Source of the DNA: Prostheceraeus crozeri
Taxonomy: Eukaryota; Platyhelminthes; Polycladida; Euryleptidae
Assembly (NCBI GenBank): GCA_907163375.1
Contig: CAJQUW010003174.1
Span: forward strand, 310,001 to 374,000
Direction: 5' to 3'
Length of the DNA stretch: 64,000 nucleotides
Position 1 is the stretch's first letter; the number at the start of each line of letters is the position of its first letter. Of this stretch, positions 12,734-25,437 are shown piece after piece. The notes beneath the pieces are model-generated. The model was not told where the DNA came from. It ran no database searches and saw nothing but the letters and a program-made list of their open reading frames with translations. Made by a program: the position numbers and the translations under genes.

Positions 12734-13119
12734 GGAAAATCCATCATTCAGAGGAATATCAGTCAATGGTTGTATAAGCGGAGGGGATCTGCTTTGCAAA
12801 CACATGGCCATGAAAGTCCACAAAAATCTGAGTGAATGTCGTTACTGACAGCACCAAGAAATGCTCCTTAAGTACTGATATATCCCTACGGTCCTTCTGT
12901 CGCATTTTGGAATAGGTTCGCTAAATTCAGTCGCCACACCTACATGGACATGCCTTCGTGAATTTCAGTGTCAGCGCATGAACTCACTGAAAATCGTTGG
13001 ACATGGTCTACTGCATCATCAATTATGGAAAATATGCTTGATTTCTACATTTTTTTGCAAATGTTTTCTGGAATAACGTTTAACGAAAACATTGGGCGTT
13101 ATTCTATCGTCTCAAGAAT

Positions 13120-13190
13120 GATTTCTGTGGCACAGTGGCTAAGTGCTTGGCCTAGTGATCTTTTGGTGCAGTGGTCGAGCCCCGAAAGTG
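13120..13190 (+). repeat. tRNA-like head of a SINE or tRNA pseudogene
   Basis: An A-box-like GTGGCACAGTGGCTAAGTGC (from 13,127) and a B-box-like GGTCGAGCCCC (13,173-13,183) sit at tRNA spacing. The arms do not close into a canonical cloverleaf. It therefore reads as a RNA polymerase III-derived SINE head or a pseudo-tRNA, not a working tRNA gene. Confidence 0.55.
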
Positions 13191-13564
13191 TCATTGGAAG
13201 TCGTCAGGAAGAACATCCGGGATAAAAGATCACAACATTCCAGATTGAAGTCTGACTACGTCGCCACCGTCCAGGCTTCCACCAGTATGGAGGGAGTAGT
13301 GAAACTGAACCACGAGTGCAATATTAACACACAAAAACTAGCACAAAAGAGTACATATTTCTATGCAATTTTATGCAAACTGAAGACTAAAATTGCAAAA
13401 TAATTCTAAGTAATTGTTACAAATTATTACTTAGAACAGTGTTTAAATGCTTATTAGCAATTTAATATAATTGCGACTGCATTGTGCTTGTGATTCTCAT
13501 TTAGATTATTTCAGTCATGAAAACTCATTGTTCAAATTACTGTGTTAACATAAGTTACTGGATT

Positions 13565-13745
13565 AACATGTATTTTTCTTTGATCTTGTCTGACAAGAAG
13601 AGGAACTCACTAGAACTCGGCATACGTGCAGATTCGTGGTAGGCATAGGGTGTAAATCGCTCTTTAAAAGTCTCATTTTCGGCCTCGTTCCATGCAGAAA
13701 CTCGTTCTGGCTGCCGGACTATAAAGACTAGATCGAGCCTGATAT
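13565..13745 (+). repeat. Solo arm of the 60.2-kb fold-back family
   Basis: About 180 bp match the right arm of the element at 60,234-60,960. Shared blocks are CTGACAAGAAGAGGAACTCA, TAGGCATAGGGTGTA, CGGCCTCGTTCC and the terminal TGGCTGCCGGACTA. No partner arm was found close by, so this is a solo arm or half-element. Confidence 0.8.
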
Positions 13746-15334
13746 ATTTATCAGGATACTGTAAACCAGCACCTCCTTAATCACATACTAAGGCAAGACA
13801 CTATTCGTAACTAATAAAAGAATTCTGAAGCAAAACGTTTAAGGAGGCTAGCTCATTAGGGTTACTGTTTTCTTGTCAACATTCTGTTTCAACGTAACCT
13901 CCTGAAACTCTAGTGTGTGACGTTTCAGGATATAGGTATCTTCGATTTTAGGAGGTGACAGATTACGGTTTAGAAACAGATCTAGAGCAAGATTAAGTAC
14001 ATGTATTATCATGAAATGAACTAACTATTCAACGTCACATAAGCTTCTAGTGAAAAGTTCAGCCGAAAATAAAGACTGAAACGAGCTTGATGAGGCTATG
14101 AATAGCGTCATTATTCGAAATTAAACTTTTCCTCAGTACCAACGATCACATTTTGACTTGATTTCAATTTTCAAACACAAAAGTTTGATGTTTTGATGAA
14201 GAGTTTGTTCTTTAAAAGACTAGAAAGAATGCACGTCATTCAATGTCGTCAATACTACACAATGTCAGTGATATTTCTTCGTTCTGAATAAGCTTCGATC
14301 CTTAGTAGCAAATTCAAATCGAATATTCATTGCAGAGAGTGAAGCAGAAAATTAATGATCAAAACATACAAAAGGCTTGCTCATGCAATATCGTCGTTTT
14401 AACTTGAAAGACAAATCATTTTCGGTATTTTGTTCTGAAGGGATTCTCTTGTCTTCTCTTGAGCGGATTCGATTTTATAAGGTTTTACTAAATCATTTCA
14501 GACGAATGATTCAAAAAGAGGAAGACAGTCGACGATATCTTATTAATTTTCAGCTGCAAGCCAATTCTTCAGATTTGGATAGATGAGAATTTGCGTCATA
14601 ACCTCAAACTTAATATTGAATCTTCCCGAAAGAATTTATACAAAGAATGTTCTCCTTTAAGGCTTCTTCCTCACATTACTATTTCTTTAAGTATTACTTT
14701 TCGCTCAATGTTCGAACTCAATTCATAAATGAGAAATCAGCGGGTGACTACAATTCAATGCAATATACAAATCACAAGGATGAAAAGAGACAGATTTTCT
14801 TCCAATGAAATCAAGTGGATAATACGCTCTCTCTACTGTAATATTCAATTATGCACATGCATGCTGCAGCTACGGTCATCAGAACAAGTTTATGCTCAGT
14901 TTAGGGATAATGGAAACCAAAATCAACCGAAACCCGCAAACAATGCGTACTATATTTATGCTTCAATTTCATAGAAAGGCTGAACGACATGAAAAGTTCT
15001 GGATAATTTTTACACATTGTCGTAAAGATCGGGCCCGATTTCTATGCGTCAACCAGATCAGAGATTCCACTACGTTGATTTCTGATGGTAAATCTGTTCA
15101 CTTTCGATTCTTAAGTGAAGGTTTGAATGTATGACCTGCCACTTACCATCGCACCTTGAAGGCCAAAGGCCGAAGTACAGTGCAATTATTGACTTCGTTG
15201 TAAATTTTCTTTATTTTAAATTAGATCAAAAAATACAATTGTACGGAGGCACCAAGTAACTTGGCTTTTTCTTTTCATCAATATGCGTCAACCGTCTGAC
15301 ACATAATTTATCAGGGTCAACATTCGCTATCGAA
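13746..15334. other. Non-coding stretch
   Basis: Several short plus-strand open frames (14,377-15,134) overlap each other but carry no recognisable domain and no convincing splice frame. They are treated as chance frames. Confidence 0.45.
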
Positions 15335-15485
15335 CTGTATCGAACACACAGAGATAGATTCTCTTGTGTAGGTTAGTCTAGAGCGGTCATAATTCTTCCC
15401 CAGCCATTGCATGCAAATGGTAGGAAGCGACGGAGATCGACATAGATATTCATCTCTCTTCGGCTTCTGTGATTGGTCAAGCGCG
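15335..15485. repeat. Interspersed repeat, pair with 19,768-19,915
   Basis: The segment shares an ordered set of matches with 19,768-19,915: CACAGAGATAGATTC, TCTAGAG(C/T)GG, a CCCC(A/G)GC block and a GATATTC(A/G)T block. It is a diverged two-copy dispersed repeat of unknown class. Confidence 0.6.
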
Positions 15486-16309
15486 CGCATTGCAGATGCA
15501 GCTCGCATCAGCGAACACACGAGCTTCAACGGTCACTTTGCAACCGGGCCAGTCAAGTGAACAGTACCTATCTTCGACTCAATTTTTCTCTGTGACAAAT
15601 TCGTCAAACGAAAATATTATTCCATCCGTTCGACAATTTACGATCTAAATTTACTCACTTTGAACGGTTAATGTGGTGTTGATGCTCTATCTTGTCAGAA
15701 TTCAGACTTGAATTTGCATTATATTCAATGGAAAATTGATCTTCTTGCTCTTCGAGACTAGTTCTAGACCATCAGTACTGAGGAACGTCATCTCTTACCC
15801 CAAACACGCAGACAAAGAATTTTCTCCCTGTGATCAGACAGTATACACTATGCGCAATCAGATGATCTACTTCTTCGAAAGTTTCATTGACAGAGGCTAC
15901 TGAAAAACTCAACGGACGGAATAACAGATATCATCGATTCTCTGCATTTTGTAGCATTCAGAAGTACATCAAATATAAAAAAATATAAGAAAATGAATAA
16001 AAACAATCAGATATGTCATTACAAAGCAGAGACGTATGAAAACATAATTATGAGCACACCACAGCCACACTATTTTGAATAAATCGCTATTCGCTATAAC
16101 GTTCATAACACTATAATATCAATTGATATAGAGGTTAATCATTTTTTTCTCTGCTGAATAACGCAGTCTGCAATGTATCAATTTATCAAACAGCCATGCT
16201 TGAAGTAGGTAAGGACTAGAATTCCCTCACTTATCCCATGTTACTTGTAGGTCACTGAGAGAACATCTTTTTATAGCAGGAGGTCAAAATTGCCTGGAGC
16301 TGGGAGTGT

Positions 16310-17880
16310 CCACTCACGAAAATGTTTCATGAGAACTCATGAAATTTAATGCGGATTCATGAGAGGATCATGAGTCTCATGATATTCTCATAAGGAAATA
16401 TTTGACTATGAGAATACAATGAGTGACAATGAGTTCATTCGTGACGATAATACTTGTATGTATCTCGCGATGTGATCATGAGGTTTTTGTGAAAACAATC
16501 ACATGATTATGACTGGCCTACTTACAATAAGTTTATAAGCATAAGGTGTGTATATTAACCGCGAAATGAAAGAGTCATAGGAAAGCTTATTCAATCGACA
16601 ATAATCTCTCAAGTTTATAAGGTCTATAAGGGATGAAAATCAGAAATATAGCGGTATGCAACAGCCTATTCGAAATGATGCATGAATAATGTGACTTTAC
16701 AATGAGCATGACTATGTAAAGTGTTGAAAAAGGTCATTTACACAATCACAACTCAATATTTTGTCATGATATACCGTATTTCTTTGAATATGAGACGCAC
16801 TTGAATAAGGGACGCCCTCGAATAAGAGACGCATCCGTGAGAGGAAAAAATTTAATAAGAGACGCCCTTGAATAAGAGACGCATGTACAAAAAATAGACT
16901 GCTATAGACATATTACATGCAGGCTATTGTAATGTGGTAGCTACATCCGCCTAGCGATTATTAGGCCTACTTATCTTAGTAAAATACGTCAGTCTACTAG
17001 TAAATACCGGGTATCATGACCAATATTGTATAATATATAAGACTTCTTGTTGTTGTACATGCAGTACATGCATGTTGTACATACGTACATGCAGGCCTAC
17101 TTACGGTTACTTCATCTACCATTTAAGGAGGCATTATGCGGTAGCTTTCTTTGCATTTGGAGTCATGTACCGGTCGGTAACTTTTGCTGTAAATACTACT
17201 TGATTATCGGTATTTTCGTTTCGGTAAATTCAGATCTAGTCTACATGTATAGTGGCCAACATGTACTGGTATATGAATGTATTAGATGAGTCTACAAGAT
17301 ATGCTACTACAAACCATAAAACTCCTTTCATTTCCAAAATATCTGAATTATGATAAAGCGTATATATGTCAGAAAAATTACTAGCGAAATTTGCCCATGA
17401 CATAGGCCTAAGTGAGGAATGCAAAGGTTACCTAAGAGAATAGTAGCAAAAAACTAAGACACCTTTTTATAATGAAAGAATGAAAACTTGAACATTTGAT
17501 AAATAAGAGACGCCCCTGAATAAGAGACGCATCAATCAGGAATCTGAAAAAAACAAGAGACGCGTCTCTTATTCAAAGAAATACGGTATAATGGTTTATT
17601 ATTACGAATGCTGAAATAGAATTGTGGACATGGCATGGGGAAAGCTCTGTGTTAAGGTAGCGAGGCTATGAAAGCCTCAATAACTTGATACCAGATAAAT
17701 AGATTCAGAAGCATGAAAAAGCAACACGAAATTTTTAATGAGAATTTTGAGAAACTCATGAAATTTGATGAGATGTTTCATGTGAAACCGTTCGAAATCC
17801 GCATGAAATTTTATGAGATACATGTGCATTCGAGAAAAATCTCATAAAAATCATGAGGAATTTTCATGGGGCCCTGTATT
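16310..17880. mobile_element. Large inverted-repeat element with CATGA-rich ends, host of a nested element
   Basis: Both ends are rich in CTCATGAAATTT, TCATGAG and related words. The left end (about 16,315-16,440) and the reverse complement of the right end (about 17,730-17,880) share AAATTT(A/C)ATGCGGATT in inverted orientation. The centre is interrupted by the TIR element at 16,770-17,590. The outer copy is diverged and its edges are uncertain. Confidence 0.55.
16770..17590. mobile_element. TIR element with TACCGTATTTCTTTGAATA ends
   Basis: Left end 16,770-16,798 and right end 17,562-17,590 are inverted copies of TACCGTATTTCTTTGAATA followed by (A/T)GAGACGC. Subterminal copies of AATAAGAGACGC occur several times just inside both ends. 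TA dinucleotides flank the termini, compatible with a TA target as in Tc1/mariner-type elements. No transposase was found in the roughly 800-bp interior, so it is non-autonomous. It lies inside the larger 16.3-17.9 kb element. Confidence 0.8.
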
Positions 17881-18389
17881 TTGTGGAGGAAAGAAAATGC
17901 AAACCTATAAATTAGTGGCTATATACTATAAGAAGTATGAGCTTATTCTGCACACACTACGCCACTTCAAACTATGATAATGCATATATGAATCATATAT
18001 ATTCTACATCTATCATCTTCATCTCATGAAATATCACTTGGTGTAGCGGAATCGAATTATTTCACTACTTTTAGGCGCTTATTTTTGAGAGCCCATTGTA
18101 ACCGACGCAGCTGCACAGCGAAGTGCATAAATGTTGGAAAAATTCATCACAGAATGAAAAATTGTTTAGATATTTCGGTTTATCTATTGTATATATATTA
18201 TATGTTCGATTGTGGAATTTAAAATCAAATAGAAAGGGCGAATCCTCTCCTGAGGCAAGTGGGGTCAACATCAAAACAATACAAATTCGAAGGGATTCGC
18301 ATTGAATTTGCTTTCCGCTTTTGCTATACATGTAGGAAATGATACAGTTAGCCTTTTAAAAATGTTGAAAACTTGGAGGAATAACTTAC
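17881..18389 (-). other. Intron sequence downstream of CUB exon
   Basis: This begins with the donor of the 18,390-18,818 exon. No further CUB or transmembrane exon could be recognised on the minus strand from here to position 1, so the rest of the gene is either outside the window or in exons too short to see. Confidence 0.4.
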
Positions 18390-18818
18390 TTGTCACAAAC
18401 GCGTAATGAAATTTGACTCCACGAGCATAGCCAGGATTTTTATATTCCGACGCAATAAAAGTCACTTCAAGATGAGGTTGATCACTGGACATAATCGAGA
18501 TTGGCTGGTCGTCCCCACAGAAAGTGTTTGATTCCTCTTTGGTCAACTGACCAGTGGATGGCGAGTAAAAATATTTATATATCACGATACGATCTTGATT
18601 TGCACAACGTTTACCCACAGTGCCATTAAATGGCTCAGTCTTAAAAGAACTCTTTTTCAAAGAAAAGTCAGTAAATTCGATTTTCACACGCTCTGTGGGT
18701 AGGCCAATGAAATACCAGTTGCACATGAGGCCTACTGTGTACCCTTTGGGATATCCGAGAGTGGACGTACTTCCTCCTTTCAAACTGTTTTTGCTGTACA
18801 CTTTTTCTTGACATGAGC
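18390..18818 (-). CDS. CUB-domain protein, exon encoding a whole second CUB
   Basis: A 429-bp exon, phase 1 in and phase 1 out, encodes about 142 residues. The acceptor is a pyrimidine tract ending TCTTCAG and the donor is GTAAGT. The product is a full CUB fold, an extracellular beta-sandwich used for protein or ligand contacts. It has four cysteines in CUB spacing (SCQEKV, LMCNWYF, KRCANQD, NTFCGDD), a QDRIVIY strand, a SPSTGQL loop, and a C-terminal LEVTFIAS...ARGVKFHYAFVT strand pair. The first codon joins in phase to the end of the 50,500-50,714 exon (...KNGRA then GSCQ). The ARGxKxxYxF ending recalls CUBs of SOL-1/Neto-type receptor auxiliary proteins, but that assignment is tentative. 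The 32-kb gap upstream is long enough to hide other exons. Confidence 0.88.
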
Positions 18819-19091
18819 CTGAAGATGAAGACGGTATTTGGAAATAGAAGTAGATCAGGGAACTAGAAAGTGTACTTACTGTCAGGTTTATCCTCTGCAA
18901 CTGGTATTATCGATGTCCTATCCTTGTCTGTAATGGATAATAATGACAAGATGCAGATTTAGCACACTTAGATCAGAAGACATTTAGATTTATACATGTA
19001 TAGTACATGGTATGGTATTATATTGCATAATATTATATAGTGCGTATCATTACATCCCACGAATATTATAGTCACAGGAACTTTGCGTGTG

Positions 19092-19674
19092 ACAGAATTA
19101 GACAGGTTGTCCCTTTTTCTGTTTGACTAGAAAGGAAACATTGGAACATGTAACGTTAATGAAATGGCACAATCTGCTGACATAATACCATAGAAATCGG
19201 ACAATCAGCAGCCAGTTCAACATTAAACACGCCAAATTGTGCGAAGTGTCAGTGACTAGTTTTCTCTGTAGAGCTTCTCTGTAGAACTTGACATCGTCTG
19301 TCTCTTTGCTGTGTGATCCGGTTGATAACAGTCGACTGTTATCAACCGGATCACACAGCAAAGAGACAGAGACGATATCAAGTTCTGCAGAGAAGTTTAT
19401 TTATAGTTCTACAGGTTTTTCGTGCGCCTGCTAACAATTTTAATGATGAGAGGAAGGACCAACATTATCGAGAAAACTTTTGCAAAATGATCTGAATTCT
19501 TCGAATCTGAAGAAATCATGGCGATCGGAGCATTTTTAAGGAATTCACAGCAATCCGCAAGCGACGCACGACTACTTTTCCTATCCCTGTAAGGTACTAA
19601 AAATTTCTTTTTGCTCACTTGGAAAGTCCTGTGTGTGTCATCGTTTCGAATCAGTTTGCACTTCTAGCAAAGTG
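19092..19674 (-). repeat. Repeat family F, copy with internal palindrome
   Basis: The minus strand reads from AGCAAAGTGA-type start (19,674) to CTAATTCTG-type end (19,092) in the same order as the copy at 25,438-25,942. In the middle, 19,285-19,382, two oppositely oriented copies of the block GACATCGTCTGTCTCTTTGC...CCGGTTGATAACAGTC abut at GTC|GAC, making a near-perfect palindrome with arms of about 49 bp. The family has no obvious transposase. A frame of about 65 codons shared with 25,496-25,720 is described under findings. Confidence 0.75.
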
Positions 19675-19767
19675 ACATGGTCAAACAATCTAATTCTGTG
19701 CTCCGTGCTAATCGACGTGAGCTGCCCCTACCCCGTCTCTAGCACTTGTGTGTTTAAAGATATGCCT

Positions 19768-19915
19768 GTTCCACAGAGATAGATTCATTTGCGTCTGGGT
19801 TATTCTAGAGTGGACATAATCCTATCCCCGCTATTGTTTGCAATGCTAGCAATCGATAGAGATTGATGTAGATATTCGTTTCTATGTGATATGGATTACG
19901 TCACTGCTTAACCTC
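19768..19915. repeat. Interspersed repeat, pair with 15,335-15,485
   Basis: Second copy of the diverged repeat described at 15,335-15,485, sharing CCACAGAGATAGATTC and the later GATATTCGT block in the same order. Confidence 0.6.
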
Positions 19916-21829
19916 GCCCATTATTAAAGTCTTCACAGCTTGTTTTTTATAACTATCGCAACTGCTTCCAAGCGCGTAGAGGTCTGCTTTTTCCTGACAC
20001 GATCATGGGGGAACATACAGTCGCGTTAGCATTCTGGGTTCGATCCTCAGCTGAGAAGCCATTTTTCATGGTGCCAGGAAGACGGCGCATAGAAATATAT
20101 CTTCGATGTCGTGAAAATCAGGGGCATTGTATTGTGTGAGTAATATCACGCGGTGCGAACACCGCATGCGCAAGATGACGTCATTGAACCAGCGACGAGC
20201 TTCAGGCAAAAACAAACCATCATTAGTGCTCATGCATGTGATAAATGCAATATGGCTGTCATATTTCCATATTCAAGAGATCCACTGCCAACTATTTACG
20301 TGATTGATAGGACATTGCATCTTATAGCAACTCTTTAAATATGAATACCAAAGTGAATGTTTTTATTAAACCTTTATTCCTTCGAAGACAATAAAAAGAC
20401 ATGAAATTTGCATTGTTTCAGGCGCCCGACTGAATATCACGACAACGGAACACAGAAATAAAAGGGGACTCAGAGATAGACTTTTCAGTTGCTTGCGATA
20501 TTCATGAGATGATTGCACGTATGTCGTGTTCTATCTACCGTTTGACGGCAATAGTCCTCTGTTGTAACTGTCTCTGAATCATTGAGAGTTAAAACGGTGC
20601 GTCTCCTGCTAAAAACGAAACATTTCAAATTTTTAGCTGAAAATGCTACTCAATGAAGGCTTCCATCATGTAATTTCTAGTCAGAATATGAAGTTATGAT
20701 AATAATGTCGAATGGTTTCATGGCATTCACAGGAAATGACTATCATTGAGTTTTGACAAGTAAAACCGAATAGTAAGTACTGTGAGCTAATGCGGAGAAA
20801 TGAATATTACATGTATTACTCATATCTTGAAGACATATTTTGCATTTTCTGATATAACCTGAACAAAGGTCAGTGGTGATCATAAAAGTGCATTTCAGCA
20901 TTGACCTTCTAGTCAACTAAGGGACCTACAGTCTGAATTTGCTATACACTGCAAACTGTAGACAGCCAAAATGATCAGACAATTGAAACAGACAGCAACA
21001 GACAATCAACAGTCAAAAGTGGCTGTTCAGAACAGACAAGATGAGACAATCACCACACAAAAGATCAGCCTGTCTATTTTCTAGAAATATTGACACTGGA
21101 ACGATTTGACACTAGCTACCTACAGTACATTTGGACACTCCTAATCATATCTGTTCTATCGCTGTCCTACTCACTCACACAGGCATCTTTATATGCAGAT
21201 TATGAACTACTCTGATATCTTCCAAGATGTCTTTTGTTCTGTTGCTGTCAACTTTCGGGAAGTATATACTGTATACCCTTGAAAGTTGTAAAGAACAGAG
21301 TAAAATCAGAATTAAAAGATGGCAGCAATATGTCAAATATTCAGACCGTTATTCCAATGCCTTCAAGTATTTCAAAATAACCCTACTTATTTAAACATTT
21401 GATATTCTTATAATCGAAAATTATCAAGTATACCATCCAATTTTGATGAAAGTGTATATATTAGTCATAAGTAGTATGATATGCAGCAAACGTAATAATA
21501 CAAAATAGTCCGTGCGATGAGACAAAAGTTGTGTGATAAGCAGGAAATTTATATGATAATACGTAGCATCAGCCAAAATACTGATTTGGCTGATAAATTG
21601 TCTGACAAGTGACTGTTTACAGTTTACAGTGTATATCGTGGATGAAATAATACGTTTAGACATTTAGTGAAAAGGTTGTTTCCTTCCCTCAATGGTTCCA
21701 GAAATACGAGAATTCTTATAGAATGACAGTTAAAGAATGTGTGCAGACATATAAATATATAGAAATTGCTTGGACTCCTTTCTGATAGGCATTAAATACA
21801 TGAAGATGCTGTTTAAAGGGATGAATTTC
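19916..21829. other. Non-coding stretch
   Basis: One short block near 20,160-20,215 (GATGACGTCATTGAACCAG) recurs at about 30,085-30,125, so it belongs to some dispersed repeat. A B-box-like GGGTTCGATCCTC at about 20,037 lacks an A box at the right distance. No gene was recognised. Confidence 0.45.
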
Positions 21830-21834
21830 TGTCA

Positions 21835-23575
21835 TCGCCCATTCGAGAGGTGGGGGTCGTTCCTAACTGCGAATTTTTTCAATATCTTCTAAACCAAGCA
21901 AGCTTTGGCATAGATTTCTACTTGCCTACTTTCTATGTATTATTCAACTTTTTACTGAAGGAGAATTTATTTCACACTATAAATTTTCGTGAGATATATT
22001 TTAAGTTTGAATGTTTTGAATGTTTTAGATGATCTGCGTACATTCATGTCTGATGTATATATTGCAGTATCAGTTATTGATGAACTAAGTTGATATTGCA
22101 TAAAGGATTCTTCTTATCAATATATAGATATTCACAAATGCAACGTTTTTGAATTTAATATTATCAGCTTATTATGTATACCTGTTTGAGATTTGACAAT
22201 TAGATTCTAAATATGATTATTTATTGTTTTCACACATTTTAGTTCTGCACTTAATCAGCAATTATTGTAAATTTTCAGAAGCATGTTGCTTTCAGCCTCA
22301 GTGTCTCGATAAAAATTCACCGAATTGGGTAGTTTCTTTACCTGCAGAATTTAAATACGAAAATGTACGATTTTCGTGCTATTTGAACTGAACTAAAAGT
22401 ATAAAAGTTTGAATTGTACGACCTTTGACATCATCTAAAACAATGATGTAATCTGGTGACGATTAATAGCAATCATTTTCTTCTATGATCGTCAATGATA
22501 TCATTTTATAATATTTTACTTTTTATAATGAAAATATGCAATTTTTTAGTGAACTAGACATAGGCCTACACCTTAAATAGATCTAGTCATACGAATTTTT
22601 CGATTTACATTCCTACCATGCTACTTTTACTGATCTCAGCAATGAAATTAAACTTAGATTGCATGTTTCCATATATTCCAAACAATGGAAAACCGAAGAT
22701 AATCAGTTTAGTCAGACAAAGCTTCCCGTATATCAAAAGTTAGGTAGGGCCTATGCCCTACACATGAGACACTCGAATTACAAATATGCCTACAATATGC
22801 AGTTGGTTAAGCCAATGGCATCTAAAGTACGAAAAAGACTGAAAATATTTAGATTGCAGTCAAGACTTCAAAAACATCAAGACACTTATTATTGAGTTGT
22901 AGACTGACTGACAATAGCCTATTGCTTTTCGCTACATGAATCAACCAGTGCGGAAGGACATGGGTAGAACAAAAGAAAGAGACTAAATTTGATTCAATAC
23001 AAAATGCGAAGAATAAAATATAATGAAACAAACATTTTTGATAATATCATTTATCATTGCAGATCTTTGATTTTGTTAGCCACCTTGACCTGATCTTTCC
23101 ATTAGTGTATGGTTTATTAGTTTCTGCTTTCATTTTCCACTTCAAATAGTGATCTGATGTAAATTTGCTAAAAACTGGCATTCTTTTACTTTTGACCTCA
23201 AAAGTGAAAATAATGAACATTATTTATTTATTTTAATCGGCGCTGTGGCCTTGTGGTAGAGTGTTCGCTCTGCGTCCCGGAAGCTTTCGAACCTTTGGTC
23301 GGGTCAACTAAGGTCTTTTTTAACTTAAGTCTGGCTGCTTTCTGCTAAACTGCTCACACAAAAAAAAAGAGGAGTGACATAAAGGATATAAAAGTGGGAA
23401 GAGCGCGGTGGGGCACCGACTGTGCGCGGACGAGTGCTTCCACATATAAACAATTTTAATGCTGTTTTTCTGAATCCCTTTTCAATGCCCCTTCGATTGA
23501 TGTGTGGTTTGGCACAATTGGTGCAATAGTTTAGGAGATCAGAGGGGACAAAATCCGACAGCCCCGGCCGCCAGT
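21835..23575. repeat. Dispersed repeat R, copy 1 (interrupted)
   Basis: Copy 1 of an AT-rich repeat whose second copy is 24,545-25,415. Shared ordered blocks include TTGCATAAAGGATTC, AGTTCTGCA(C/T)(C/T)TAATCAGC, AATTATTG(T/A)AAATTTTCAG, the CTCAAAAGTGAAA block and GATTGATGTGTGGTTTGGCA. Relative to copy 2 it carries about 600 extra bases around 22,480-23,085 and a 215-bp SINE at 23,238-23,452. Class unknown; no coding seen. Confidence 0.7.
23238..23452 (+). mobile_element. tRNA-derived SINE inserted in repeat R
   Basis: An A box (TGGCCTTGTGGTAGAGTG, from 23,246) and a B-box-like GCTTTCGAACC (23,283-23,293) form a RNA polymerase III promoter head, followed by a poly-A-containing body and a GC-rich tail. 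The octamer ATTTTAAT flanks it on both sides (23,230-23,237 and 23,453-23,460). Repeat copy R2 at 25.3 kb shows the uninterrupted site, confirming insertion. Such units are transcribed by Pol III and moved by a partner LINE's enzymes. Confidence 0.78.
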
Positions 23576-24544
23576 GGGCCGAGGGTCAAGCAATTGTTTC
23601 CCTGATATTTTGCAATTAGATGCAATTTGTAGTTACCAATTGCTTCCTGATAACCCTGGACGCAAGCAACTAATGCATCCTCAATCACGTCGGTGGATAT
23701 CTAACGACATCGTAGCCAATGCCAGACTTAACATTTGAGGACGCATTCTGTCATTTCCTTGTTCTGTAATGTTCCCACACACCTATAGTTCCATTAATTC
23801 CCGTTGAGTCTGCCACTCACGGATGGATGCAAGAGTACACACATTTGCAATCGGACGCAAAAATAATTGTTCCCAATAAAAAGTGACAACTGGGAATAAA
23901 TTTGGTTGCACTGCCAAAAATTATTGACTCCAGACTTCACCGATAATTGAAGAGGCATAAGAGTCATATTTTTTGCATTCCCAAGTGTGCATAGTGTTAC
24001 ACAATAGGACTATAGGATTAAATGTTTGACGGAATGGATTTCAGGAAGTTGTAAATGATATAACAATGGAAAAAGAGAAGTGCACCTAGAAAGCTAAATG
24101 CACCGACTGTGAGGTCATGTTATATTTCATCTCTTACGAGACAGATATTGTCGGAGTTGCAAATTGACTTTTTAGTATTTAAATGAGAATTCGAATAATG
24201 CTTTCGTCACAGCATTTAGTGCGTCACATGAAAAAAAGAGCCGAGTTGGATTGACAGCAACAATTCTCAGCAGGACAAACATAGCATAATGAACCCTCAT
24301 CGGATTATCTGTTTTTCAATGTAACATGAACCGCGAATGAGCGATATCATCTCTACTTAGAATTTTCCAACCTCAATGCAGAGGCCTATCTGATCAACCC
24401 AAAATGCGCTTTAGTAATATACGGCATGTAGCCAAACTTCATTTAACAATGTTCAAGCAAACAAACTCTTTGTAGCGGTTGCCAGTGAGTCTATGGTTTT
24501 AAACTACAACAGCAATGAATAAAAGGCCTTTTTTAACCCTCGTT

Positions 24545-25415
24545 TTTCGCCCCCTCGGTGAATTTTTTGAATAACTTTTAGACCTTGCAAGTTGTCGCCA
24601 CCAGTTTTCTACTACTTTATTTTCTCCGTATTATATGTTATTTTAGTAGAATGATAATAAATTTGGCACAATATTTTTGGTGTGAGAGCAATTTCAAAAT
24701 CTGAGTGTTTGGAATATTTTGGCTGATTTCGGTATATACTCACTTTCAATGTGCAGTATATTGCGGCATCAATTCTTGATGAAATAAGTTGAAATTGCAT
24801 AAAGGATTCATCCTATTAACATAGATATATTCACAAATGCCAAGTCTCTGAATTTTAAACTATCTGCTTATTATGCATGCATGTTTCAGATTTGAGATTT
24901 AAATTCTAAATATGATGTTTTATTATTTTTGTACTTTTTAGTTCTGCATCTAATCAGCAATTATTGAAAATTTTCAGAATAATGCTGCATTCAACCTTGG
25001 TGCCTTCGTTCTTCTTCACTTGCAGAAACTAAATATTAAAATGGCCGATTTTAGTGCTCCTTGAGTTGTACTATAAGTTTGAATTATTTCACTTTTGACT
25101 TTCATTACAATGATGTAATAACCGCTAATAGTGATTAACAGACATCATGTTATTAACACATTAAGCACATCTTTCGGTTAGTGTGTCGTTTATTAGATTT
25201 TGTTGTCATTCTCCATTTCGAATAGGGATAATGGAAAATTGCTAAAAATTGGCGGTTTTTGACCTTCGACCTTCTCCTCAGTCCAGGGATGACCTCAAAA
25301 GTGAAACTAATGTTGTTTTTCTGAATCCTCTTTCAATGCCTATTCGATTGATGTGTGGTTTGGCAAAATTGGTGCAATATTTTGGATGATCAGCAGGGCG
25401 CAGCCCTAATGGAAC
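24545..25415. repeat. Dispersed repeat R, copy 2
   Basis: A shorter and less interrupted copy of the repeat at 21,835-23,575. Its tail (GGTGCAAT...TTGGATGATCAGCAGG) recurs at about 26,133-26,185. The family F copy at 25,438-25,942 and a partial one at 26,010-26,115 therefore lie between two versions of the same tail. Confidence 0.7.
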
Positions 25416-25437
25416 AGAATTTGATTGTTTAATCGTG

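Noticed and set aside
20030-20060. tRNA 3' half with a B-box-like GGGTTCGATCCTC
   Set aside because: No A box or acceptor stem at the correct distance upstream.
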